Assembly: GCA_025357895.1 (NCBI GenBank)
Contig: JANYLL010000301.1
Coordinates: forward strand, 1-9,087
DNA length: 9,087 nt
From: Ignavibacteriota bacterium
GTDB lineage: Bacteria; Bacteroidota; Ignavibacteria; Palsa-1295
Direction of reading: 5' to 3'
In this document: one piece after another, positions 1 to 6,738 of the stretch
Numbering within the stretch: the first letter of the stretch is position 1
How the letters are laid out: each line of letters begins with the position of its first letter
The notes under the pieces: model-generated
Seen by the model: only the letters and a program-made list of their open reading frames with translations
Told to the model about the DNA's origin: nothing
Database searches by the model: none
Program-made: the position numbers and the translations under genes

Positions 1-76
1 TTTCAGGCGGATTTTTCATAGAATAATTAGTGACCTGAAATTCCGGTGGTGGAATTTTTGGTGATTTAGTCTTCAC
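1..76 (-). CDS. Possible N-terminus of an unidentified protein, cut by the window edge
   Basis: On the minus strand a GTG at 76-74 opens a frame that stays open to the window edge (25 codons). It begins V-K-T-K-S-P-K-I-P-P-P-E-F-Q-V and is rich in Pro and Lys. The GTG overlaps the TGA of the preceding small frame as GTGA, a typical translational-coupling arrangement, which is the main reason to list it. An ATG in the same frame at 19-17 (M-K-N-P-P-E) is an alternative start, with an AGGT about 13 nt upstream. No family can be recognised from so few residues. Real coding is plausible but unproven; the start is uncertain. Confidence 0.3.
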   Translation of the reverse strand, partial: MKTKSPKIPPPEFQVTNYSMKNPPE

Positions 77-248
77 TTTTTCTTTTTAACGGGAAGAGTT
101 TCGCCGGAACCACTTCCAGCCAAATTCTCCGGTTCATCAAAAGTTGTAGGTACAGAAATAAGATCGAATTTTTTCGTGAAACTGTCATAGCAGGTCCGCC
201 GGAGCAAAGCCAGACTTTCATTCCAGGTTGAGCAATCAAATCTTCCAT
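73..248 (-). CDS. Small DUF2158/YodC-like protein, reading frame apparently shifted at an A6 run
   Basis: An ATG at 248-246, 15 bp after the stop of the OmpA-family gene, begins a frame whose residues 9-23 (GMKVWLCSGGPAMTV) match the signature of the DUF2158/YodC small-protein family (V-x-L-x-SGGP-x-MTV). If this frame is followed without a shift it gives 60 aa ending at position 66 with an unconvincing Leu-rich tail. Moving to the -1 frame at the A6 run (169-174) gives a tail with V-P-T-T-F-D-E and E-T-L-P-V-K-K-K-K, reminiscent of the family's second half (V...WFDe...etFpv..L), and ends at TGA 75-73. That reading makes about 58 aa, a normal family length, and its TGA overlaps a GTG start. 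The function of DUF2158 proteins is not established. Open options are a sequencing indel, a decayed gene or programmed frameshifting on A-AAA-AAT. No Shine-Dalgarno site is visible. Confidence 0.45.
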
Positions 249-263
249 TTAGAAAATACTTAT

Positions 264-2306
264 CTATTGTTTTAAGATCGTAAATTCCACTCTTCGATTT
301 TGCGATCTTCCTTCTTCAGTATTGTTGGAAGCTAAGGGTTTTGTTTTTCCGTAACCAATGGTTTTTAAACGCGCTGCAGGAATGCTTTTTGAAACGAGAT
401 AATCGCGAACGGCTTTTGCACGGTTATTGGAAAGTGTTTTATTTGCCGCGTCGTTACCGACGTTATCCGTATGCCCTTCAATCTCCACTTCCATTTTCGG
501 AGAAGATTTCAACAGATCAACAAGTCGGTCAAGCTCAGCAAAAGATTCGGATTTCAGAATGCTTTGATTGAAATCAAAGAAGAGGTTATTTAACCTGACA
601 GTCTGCCCTACTTCAACCGGGACAAGTTTAAGATTCCGCTCGATCTCCTGGTAAGCAGTAACTTTTTTCACATCGAGATTTTCGTTGACAGCAACATATC
701 CTTTAGCTTCAGCTCTGAAACCATAAAGGGATCCGGCAGGAAGTGATATTTTATATTCTCCGGTAGTAGGAGTGCTATGGGCAAGCCCTGCATCTCTACC
801 ACCCGGGAGAACTTCATAGTGAATAACTGCTTCAACAGGTTTCCCAGTCTTAGCATCAATGACTTTTCCTGAGATTAAAACAACAGGAGACGGACGAAGT
901 GATTGCGGTAGCTTTGCCTTAAAAATATCTGCCTCTCCAAAACCACCCTGACGCGAAACAAAATATGCATAATCGCCCGATGCCGGCACAGTATAGTAAG
1001 CATCCCACTCCGACGTATTGAAATCAGGACCGAGATTTTGCGGCTCACTCCAATGTTCCCAGGTATCATCGAGCCGTCGCGAAAGAAACATATCCGTCGA
1101 ACCGTAACCGCTAAAACCATCAGAGCCGAAATACAAAGTTTTTCCATCAGCTGCGAGGAACGGCATTCCTTCATCTGCTGCAGTATTAATATCATGCCCA
1201 AGATTTTTTGGCGGAGTCCACGAGCCATCAGTACGGAGAAAACATGCGTAAATATCCCGCTGACCGATGGATTCATCACGCTGCATACTCAAAAGCAGTG
1301 TCTTTCCGTCGGCGGCTAAGCAGAACTCCATGAAACGATTATGGCTATAAAAGCTATCAATGCGCACATGGGCAGGTGTTCCCCATCCTGTAGCAGTTCG
1401 CTTCGAAGTCCAAATTCCATATGATTGTGTGCCGTTATCGGTAAATACTCCGCCAAGTAAGATAGTATTTCCGTCAGGAGTGATCGACGATACCCATGTT
1501 CCAAAACCATTATTCAGATCAGGCCCGATATTTTTTGCGGTTTCCCATTTCCCTTCAGGACTGAGATCCGAAACCCAAATATTATCTAATATCTCATACC
1601 CTCTATGGAAATTTGTCGGATAATCTTTTCGGTCGAAATAGAGCGACTTTCCGTCAGGAGATATGACCGGATATACTTCATCATATCTGGAATTGACTCC
1701 GGCGCCAAGATTTTCCTTCTTTCCCTCCATCTTTGAATCGGGAGCCACATTGATCATTGCTTTGACCGGAACACGTGAATCAGCAATACCGATAGCATCG
1801 ATCTCGTTAAATCCTGGCACTTTACCGCATTGTAAAAAAATTTCAACGGCTTTGACCTTGTAATCGGTTTTTAAGAATGTCACGCTCATCACTCTTGATT
1901 GCTGTCCTGTAGGGGCAGCTTCCCCGTGATAGACCGTATGTGCCACATCTTTTGTATCATAGAGGATCACTTTTTCAACGGCGCCGGGATTATAATTCTC
2001 TGCTATGGCAACCTGCTGGATCTGCATTGGTTTTTTATAACCGACTTTTATATGCTCTTCTTTTCCGCCGAACAGACCGTCATTTTTGCCGTACCATGCA
2101 CAAGGGCTATCGCCGGACGCAGGACATTTATTGGGTTTTCCAAGAACTTGCTGAGCCGAGTATTCCTTTACTCCAACTTGTGAAGAAACACTAAGCACTT
2201 CACTTGCCCATTGGACTTCCTGTGCCAGGGCATTTGAATTGAAGGTAAAAAGTAAAAAACCTAAAAAAAGAAATCCTACGACTTTGGTTCTCTTGTATAG
2301 ACCCAT
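264..2306 (-). CDS. Exported OmpA-family protein with PD40 propeller repeats and peptidoglycan-binding C-terminus
   Basis: This 680-aa protein begins with a signal peptide (hydrophobic residues 9-22, likely cleavage ALA|QEV after 28). Residues 30-180 form a beta-rich cap containing YSAQQVLGKPN, resembling the discoidin-like N-terminal domain seen in related FCB proteins. Residues 205-465 carry PD40/WD40-like blades of the S/T/A-x-DGK-x-L-Y-F type (SPDGKSLYF about 216, TPDGN about 276, AADGKTLLL about 331, AADGKTLYF about 385, then GGFGEADIF about 454). Residues 475-560 resemble a carboxypeptidase regulatory-like beta-sandwich (SGKVIDAKTGKPVEA). Residues 568-680 are an OmpA C-terminal domain: FFDFNQSILK, EGHTDNVGND and LSNNRAKAVRDYL, with the Asp (614) and Arg (629) expected to bind diaminopimelate in peptidoglycan. 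It is probably periplasmic, perhaps outer-membrane-associated, and attached to peptidoglycan; the propeller ligand is unknown. It is transcribed away from the lipid-kinase operon. Confidence 0.93.
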   Translation of the reverse strand: MGLYKRTKVVGFLFLGFLLFTFNSNALAQEVQWASEVLSVSSQVGVKEYSAQQVLGKPNKCPASGDSPCAWYGKNDGLFGGKEEHIKVGYKKPMQIQQVAIAENYNPGAVEKVILYDTKDVAHTVYHGEAAPTGQQSRVMSVTFLKTDYKVKAVEIFLQCGKVPGFNEIDAIGIADSRVPVKAMINVAPDSKMEGKKENLGAGVNSRYDEVYPVISPDGKSLYFDRKDYPTNFHRGYEILDNIWVSDLSPEGKWETAKNIGPDLNNGFGTWVSSITPDGNTILLGGVFTDNGTQSYGIWTSKRTATGWGTPAHVRIDSFYSHNRFMEFCLAADGKTLLLSMQRDESIGQRDIYACFLRTDGSWTPPKNLGHDINTAADEGMPFLAADGKTLYFGSDGFSGYGSTDMFLSRRLDDTWEHWSEPQNLGPDFNTSEWDAYYTVPASGDYAYFVSRQGGFGEADIFKAKLPQSLRPSPVVLISGKVIDAKTGKPVEAVIHYEVLPGGRDAGLAHSTPTTGEYKISLPAGSLYGFRAEAKGYVAVNENLDVKKVTAYQEIERNLKLVPVEVGQTVRLNNLFFDFNQSILKSESFAELDRLVDLLKSSPKMEVEIEGHTDNVGNDAANKTLSNNRAKAVRDYLVSKSIPAARLKTIGYGKTKPLASNNTEEGRSQNRRVEFTILKQ

Positions 2307-2313
2307 TCTAACA

Positions 2314-2340
2314 ATTTGCTTATAATTTATTTATGCAAAT
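2314..2340. repeat. AT-rich inverted repeat in the divergent promoter region
   Basis: The arms ATTTGC (2314-2319) and GCAAAT (2335-2340) are exact inverted copies separated by 15 nt of pure A/T that includes TATAAT on the plus strand (2321-2326). It lies just upstream of the OmpA-family start (2306) and overlaps the candidate promoter of that gene. It could be an operator or a weak hairpin, but a 6-bp arm in AT-rich DNA is also likely by chance. Confidence 0.3.
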
Positions 2341-2347
2341 ACGGTAA
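2319..2347 (-). promoter_or_regulatory. Candidate promoter of the OmpA-family gene
   Basis: Read on the minus strand, TTACCG (2347-2342) and TATAAG (2324-2319) are separated by 17 nt, resembling -35 and -10 boxes. Transcription would begin near 2312, giving a leader of only a few nucleotides before the ATG at 2306. No Shine-Dalgarno motif precedes that ATG. The call rests only on box similarity in AT-rich DNA. Confidence 0.25.
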
Positions 2348-2448
2348 CAATCGTTTGCCGGTCATAGTTTATAAGAAGGAATTTCTCTCCTAAATTTCCA
2401 TTCACATCCCCGATTCTCATTCTTTACGTATTTTTGGAAAAAATATTT

Positions 2449-3153
2449 GTGGCAAAGACTAAGAAAAAAACGAGGAAGACTTCTAAAGATCAAATTTCCA
2501 TGTCCGGTGAAATGGCACGGAAGGTCATTCATATCACTTCGCTAAGCATTCCAATAGGCTATTACTATCTATCCTATCACACCACACTTTGGATACTTAT
2601 TCCGTTCACACTTTTTGCGCTCTTTATTGACTATGGAAGGTATTATATTCCTGTGATCGATAAGGTTGTCAACAAGATGTTCGGTTCGATCTTGCGAGAA
2701 CATGAGCGCGACTCTAAAAGGAAACTATTGTCAGGAGGATCGTATGTTCTTATCAGCGCATGTCTGTGCATTCTGATTTTTCCAAAAATCATAGCCATTA
2801 GCGCATTCTCCATTCTTATCATTTCCGATACATCAAGTGCTCTTATCGGACGACGTTTTGGCAAGCATCATTTTCTTGATAAGAGTTTAGAAGGATCTAT
2901 TGCATTTATTGTTTCAGCATGTATCGTTGTTGTAATTGCTCCGAAAGTAGACTGCTTATGGCAGGAATATTGTATCGGCTTTATTGCAGCGATCATAGGT
3001 GGTATTATCGAAGCAATGAGCGTAAGACTGCGTGTTGATGATAATTTTTCCGTTCCGATTTCTATAGGTATTATTATGTGGCTGGGGTATTATTTATTAT
3101 CTCTGATAGATCCATCAGCCTTCGATGCCCTATATCGGGCGTTGGTAAAATAA
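2449..3153 (+). CDS. CTP-dependent diacylglycerol/polyprenol kinase-like integral membrane protein (SEC59/DGK1 family)
   Basis: The protein resembles the SEC59/DGK1/VTE5 group of membrane lipid kinases, which use CTP to phosphorylate polyprenols or diacylglycerol and are related to CDP-diacylglycerol synthases. With the GTG start it has 234 aa: a Lys-rich cytoplasmic N-terminus, then several hydrophobic segments (about 29-42, 46-60, 97-125, 150-165, 175-190, 202-219). Family-type conserved positions are visible: ARKVIH (23-28), SDTSSALIGRRFGKH (126-140), DKSLEGS (144-150), E188 and VDDNFSVPI (196-204). I chose GTG 2449 because it sits 10 nt after a GGA at 2436-2438; a TTG at 2434 would add five residues. 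It is first in a five-gene cluster, 15 bp before the next start. The substrate cannot be read from sequence, and the family is often annotated loosely as dolichol kinase or phosphatidate cytidylyltransferase. Confidence 0.85.
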   Translation: MAKTKKKTRKTSKDQISMSGEMARKVIHITSLSIPIGYYYLSYHTTLWILIPFTLFALFIDYGRYYIPVIDKVVNKMFGSILREHERDSKRKLLSGGSYVLISACLCILIFPKIIAISAFSILIISDTSSALIGRRFGKHHFLDKSLEGSIAFIVSACIVVVIAPKVDCLWQEYCIGFIAAIIGGIIEAMSVRLRVDDNFSVPISIGIIMWLGYYLLSLIDPSAFDALYRALVK

Positions 3154-3168
3154 AAAAAAACAAGAGCC

Positions 3169-5043
3169 TTGATCATTAAAAAAAATAAATTTTTCACATT
3201 TGCTCTTGTAGCCATCTTAATTCTGCTAAACGGCGGAAAAGTCCACGCACAATTCTCCGGCTCACTCACTCTAAGCGGCTACAGGTCTACAAACGTAGAG
3301 GGACGAGACTCTACAACGCCTGATAATACGTTAAATCCAACACTTGATATCATCTATAATTGGACCATTTCGGATCCGAGTTCGATAAAAGTCGAGGCAA
3401 CTATTACACCGAATATCTATACACAGGTTAATTCCAGATCCTATACTAAAAGTTTTTTGGGGGTAACGGGAAATTTTTATTTATCAGATATTGAAGAAGA
3501 TTCAAAACAACCTCGTCTCGCACCAATCAAAGTTTCACCTCCGCAATCAAGTAAAAGTTCTGAGCAACCCAAAAGCCCTCCTAATATAGATACACTTGCA
3601 CCAGTTGTAACGATCAAACCTTCCTCTGATCTCGGACAGATTGCATCAGTAAAACTTGCGATATTAAGCGAATTACTTGACTCATTCGATATAGAAAAAA
3701 AAGGATTAACTGCGGATTCCGTGGATGCTGCCTCTGATCTCAAGGACTCCGTCTCTGAAGCCGTCATTGCATTGAGTGATGTTCTCGCCACGGAAGCTTT
3801 TACAGAAAGCATTACGGAGGTTGTCATAACTGAACTGACGAAACAAAAAAAAATATTCTCGCAAGTACCGATGGAGGTCGTACATAAATCGGAAGTTTTC
3901 AAGGACTTCGATGATATTAAAGAAGGTTTAAGAAACGGGAAACCACAATCCGATATTCTTCCGGTTCCCAAACCTTCCGCTGATCCGGAAACTTCGTCTG
4001 CTTCTTCGGCAACTTCTTCATCTCAGGCAGATATTCTTCCTCAGACTCTGGCACAGATTCAAGAAGAATCAAAAGGAACCGCCCTAAAAGAAAATGCACC
4101 ACTTATCACACTGGTTAATTCTCAGACGGCATTTAACGAGTTTAGCTCACAAGACATTTTATTGGAAGAAGATATCCTCTCGCTTAGCAAAAAAACTTTA
4201 GCGACGGTTCTCACTACCCCTATTACGCTGGAAACTCAAACTAATAAAGACGCTTATAAAATTTATAGTTACTCCACGTTTGAATTGAAGCCCAGAATTG
4301 ATTATTATTTCTCTTCTAAAGCGGCACTCGGGTTTACTTATGATCTTTCCAGTACGAAATTTCCTTATGATACAGTTTATGAGGGAAGTGAAAACAAAAT
4401 GCGTTTTGACGGTCGTTTTGAGATTGCAAAGGGAGTTGTGTTCTCAGCTGAAGCAGGCCTTGGTTTTCGAAGCTTTAATCATCCCCTTCAATACCAAGTC
4501 CAGCCTACAAAGCGAATAATAAAAACGGGAAGCAGCTTCTCTCATTATCTCTTGGGGGCTTCAGTGATATTTTTCCCAGCAAACAGATTCGATATAGGTA
4601 TTGCAGTGGGCATTACCCGCAGTTCCAAACTGCGTCCTTATTTAGTTGATCTTATTTCTTCCAGAAGCAGTATCGGCGGAAGTGCGAATGATGATTCATA
4701 TTCTTATAATTTGACGCGCGGAAGTATTTTTTCTTTATGGCGCATTGTTTGGGATATAAATTTTACACTGGATATTTCTTATGAAGACAGAAAATATGCC
4801 GACATTTCTATACCCAGAGGAATTGCAAAAAGACTTCAATTGCCAACCGGTCCTCGTTCAGATAAGGGACCACAGTTCGGTCTGAATCTATCAAGAGAAT
4901 TCCTTTTTGATAGCCGCCTGATAAGTATTTTTAATTCTTTTACTCCGGTCTTTGATATTCAGTCATCACAATACACATCCACCCAAAAAACTTTTAATTA
5001 TAAAGAAATCACTACCACGCTCTCACTCGAATTCGGATTTTAA
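3169..5043 (+). CDS. Putative outer-membrane beta-barrel protein with a large hydrophilic insertion
   Basis: I do not recognise a named family. The 624-aa product starts with a clear signal peptide (KK-N-K, hydrophobic 9-21, likely cleavage VHA|QFSG after residue 27), so the TTG start at 3169 is credible although only a weak AAGAG precedes it. Residues 28-106 have alternating beta-strand character (SGSLTLSGY, SIKVEATITPNIYTQV). Residues about 107-355 are quite different: rich in Ser, Pro, Asp and Glu, with a probable helical part (about 153-230) and a Ser/Ala run (about 275-286). Residues 362-624 return to amphipathic strands (STFELKPRIDYYF, LGFTYDL, FGLNLSREF) and end in ITTTLSLEFGF, with a terminal Phe like the sorting signal of outer-membrane barrels. 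The likely location is the outer membrane, with the insertion exposed on one side. It is 15 bp after the lipid kinase and 1 bp before the methyltransferase start. Confidence 0.75.
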   Translation: MIIKKNKFFTFALVAILILLNGGKVHAQFSGSLTLSGYRSTNVEGRDSTTPDNTLNPTLDIIYNWTISDPSSIKVEATITPNIYTQVNSRSYTKSFLGVTGNFYLSDIEEDSKQPRLAPIKVSPPQSSKSSEQPKSPPNIDTLAPVVTIKPSSDLGQIASVKLAILSELLDSFDIEKKGLTADSVDAASDLKDSVSEAVIALSDVLATEAFTESITEVVITELTKQKKIFSQVPMEVVHKSEVFKDFDDIKEGLRNGKPQSDILPVPKPSADPETSSASSATSSSQADILPQTLAQIQEESKGTALKENAPLITLVNSQTAFNEFSSQDILLEEDILSLSKKTLATVLTTPITLETQTNKDAYKIYSYSTFELKPRIDYYFSSKAALGFTYDLSSTKFPYDTVYEGSENKMRFDGRFEIAKGVVFSAEAGLGFRSFNHPLQYQVQPTKRIIKTGSSFSHYLLGASVIFFPANRFDIGIAVGITRSSKLRPYLVDLISSRSSIGGSANDDSYSYNLTRGSIFSLWRIVWDINFTLDISYEDRKYADISIPRGIAKRLQLPTGPRSDKGPQFGLNLSREFLFDSRLISIFNSFTPVFDIQSSQYTSTQKTFNYKEITTTLSLEFGF

Positions 5044-5044
5044 T

Positions 5045-5902
5045 ATGGCTTCGCCGCTCAATAAAACAATTCGTTTATCCTCAAAAGAAAAAGTGTCTGA
5101 GGTGGACACATTGCCGAAAAAGATTACTCGTATGACCTCAGGAATTTTCCAAGGCGAAATAATTCAAGCTTTGAATGATCTTCAAAAAAATTATTTCAAC
5201 CTCATCATTGCAGACCCACCGTATAATACGGGCAGAGATTTCGGCAATGATAGTGATAAACAAACGGAAAATGAATACCGGGAATGGGTTAAACGGTGGG
5301 TTGGGTTGCTTCCGCGAGTTCTGACCTCTGATGGGTCACTCTATATATGCTGTGACTGGCGCCAATCTTCACTCTATGAAGAAGCTTTACACAATGCCGG
5401 ATTTTCTATCCTAAATCGAATCACATGGAAACGCGACAAAGGGCGAGGCGCAGCAAAAAATTGGAAGCAGAATATGGAAGACATTTGGTATGCTGTGCGG
5501 GATAAAAAAAAATATACCTTCAATCTTGAAGAAGTAAAAATTCCTAAAAAAGTTATTGCGCCATACAAAGAGAATGGCAAGCCAAAGGATTGGTATCTCA
5601 AAAGTGACGGAACTGCCGAACGAATGACTCATCCATCTAATATATGGACGGATATGACGGTTCCATTCTGGTCAATGCCGGAGAATACCGAGCATCCTAC
5701 ACAGAAGCCTGAGGCGTTGATCGAACGCATCATCCGTGCAAGCAGCAATCCCGGTGATAAAATTCTCGATCTTTTCAGCGGTTCCGGAACAACTTCCGTT
5801 GTCTCAAAACGATTGTGTAGAAAATTTATCGGCATTGAAATGAATCCTGACTATGTCCGGTTAGGTGTTAAACGACTTCAAATACTTGATAAAAAGAAAT
5901 GA
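5045..5902 (+). CDS. Beta-class site-specific DNA methyltransferase (N6-adenine or N4-cytosine), solitary
   Basis: This 285-aa protein transfers a methyl group from S-adenosylmethionine to DNA. The catalytic motif DPPYNTG (57-63) comes before the SAM-binding FSGSGTT (244-250), the order that defines beta-class amino-methyltransferases. HPTQKPEALIERII (217-230) and FIGIEMNPDYV (261-271) are further family motifs; DPPY favours adenine as target. Residues about 130-215, rich in Trp and Lys, probably hold the target-recognition part; the recognition site cannot be deduced. The frame is open upstream to 4952, but the ATG at 5045, 1 bp after the previous stop, fits the operon and avoids a long overlap; ATG 5132 is a second option. 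Its stop overlaps the next start as ATGA. No restriction endonuclease gene is adjacent, so it may be an orphan methylase with a regulatory or protective role, or its partner lies elsewhere. Confidence 0.93.
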   Translation: MASPLNKTIRLSSKEKVSEVDTLPKKITRMTSGIFQGEIIQALNDLQKNYFNLIIADPPYNTGRDFGNDSDKQTENEYREWVKRWVGLLPRVLTSDGSLYICCDWRQSSLYEEALHNAGFSILNRITWKRDKGRGAAKNWKQNMEDIWYAVRDKKKYTFNLEEVKIPKKVIAPYKENGKPKDWYLKSDGTAERMTHPSNIWTDMTVPFWSMPENTEHPTQKPEALIERIIRASSNPGDKILDLFSGSGTTSVVSKRLCRKFIGIEMNPDYVRLGVKRLQILDKKK

Positions 5903-6723
5903 TACGAATCGGCTGTGTACAATCAAATCCAATTTTTGGAGACATTAAAGCAAATCTCATACAGTTTGAGAAATTTGTTACAGAAGCCGACGCCGATATT
6001 ATTATTTTCCCCGAACTTGCTTTTACCGGTTACTTTTTTACTTCAGCAGAAGAAGCCAAAAAAATTGCAGAGCCTCTTGACGGTTTACTTATTAAAAAGA
6101 TCAAGCAGATCGCCAAAGAAAATAATATTGCCATTGTTACAGGATTCCTCGAAAAAGAAAATGGATTGTTATACAATAGTGCAATAGCGATTGACCCTCA
6201 CGGTGAGCTCGCGGGACACTACCGGAAAGTACATCTTTTTTATTACGAGAAAGTCGTCTTTGCTCCGGGAAATCTTGGATTTCCTGTTTTTGAAATTGAA
6301 GTTCGAAGTGGAGAAAAAATAAAACTTGGAGTGCTGATCTGCTACGATTGGCGTTTTCCCGAAGCTGCTCGGTCGCTTGCCATCAAAGGGGCTGATATTA
6401 TTACCATACCATCCAATATAGTTACGACGACTGGAATGCTACTTGAAACGCTGAAAGTACGGGCATTCGAAAATAAGGTGGTCATTGCTTTTTCCGATCG
6501 CGTTGGTACTGAAAAAAGTGTTATAGAAGGTAAAACCGAAGAATTGCTATTTAGGGGCGGAAGTTGTATAATTAATTACAACGGAGATGTCCTTTCCATA
6601 GATTCAAGTCAAGGGGAATCAATCACTTATGCTGATGTGCTGTTATGTGAGGTGAGATCAAAAAATATAAATAAATTCAATAATATAATTACGGATAGAC
6701 AAGCAGAAATATACTTTACATGA
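5899..6723 (+). CDS. Nitrilase-superfamily carbon-nitrogen hydrolase
   Basis: The 274-aa cytosolic enzyme should hydrolyse a non-peptide C-N bond (amide, carbamoyl or nitrile). The full Glu-Lys-Cys triad is visible: E39 in FPELAFTGY, K110 in YRKVHLF and C148 in LICYDWRFPE. The length is normal for the family. The text around the nucleophile (CYDWRFPEAARSLAIKGAD) and the later VRAFENKV...SDRVG remind me of the archaeal-type nitrilase clade represented by Pyrococcus enzymes; this is from memory and does not settle the substrate. Its ATG overlaps the TGA of the methyltransferase (ATGA), implying translational coupling, and the next gene starts 15 bp downstream. Omega-amidase, N-carbamoyl amidohydrolase or true nitrilase activities remain possible. 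Confidence 0.92.
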   Translation: MIRIGCVQSNPIFGDIKANLIQFEKFVTEADADIIIFPELAFTGYFFTSAEEAKKIAEPLDGLLIKKIKQIAKENNIAIVTGFLEKENGLLYNSAIAIDPHGELAGHYRKVHLFYYEKVVFAPGNLGFPVFEIEVRSGEKIKLGVLICYDWRFPEAARSLAIKGADIITIPSNIVTTTGMLLETLKVRAFENKVVIAFSDRVGTEKSVIEGKTEELLFRGGSCIINYNGDVLSIDSSQGESITYADVLLCEVRSKNINKFNNIITDRQAEIYFT

Positions 6724-6738
6724 CTTTGTCAAGAGTAA

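Noticed and set aside
875..1510. Several open frames on both strands within the OmpA-family gene
   Set aside because: They are shadows of a long gene with a full set of recognisable domains. Their products show no motifs.
2429..2436. TATTTTTG, an exact match to the Bacteroidetes -7 element TAnnTTTG, before the lipid kinase
   Set aside because: No TTG at the expected -33 distance is present, and it lies so close to the GTG start that the mRNA would be nearly leaderless. In AT-rich DNA the match is weak evidence.
3477..3971. 164-codon open frame on the minus strand inside the barrel gene
   Set aside because: It is antisense to the low-complexity Ser/Asp/Glu-rich insertion, whose codons leave the opposite strand open. 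The product is Ser-rich without domain features and lacks its own context.
4952..5044. Upstream extension of the methyltransferase by 31 residues
   Set aside because: It would overlap the end of the barrel gene by 92 bases, and the extra residues resemble nothing in the family; ATG 5045 fits the operon spacing.
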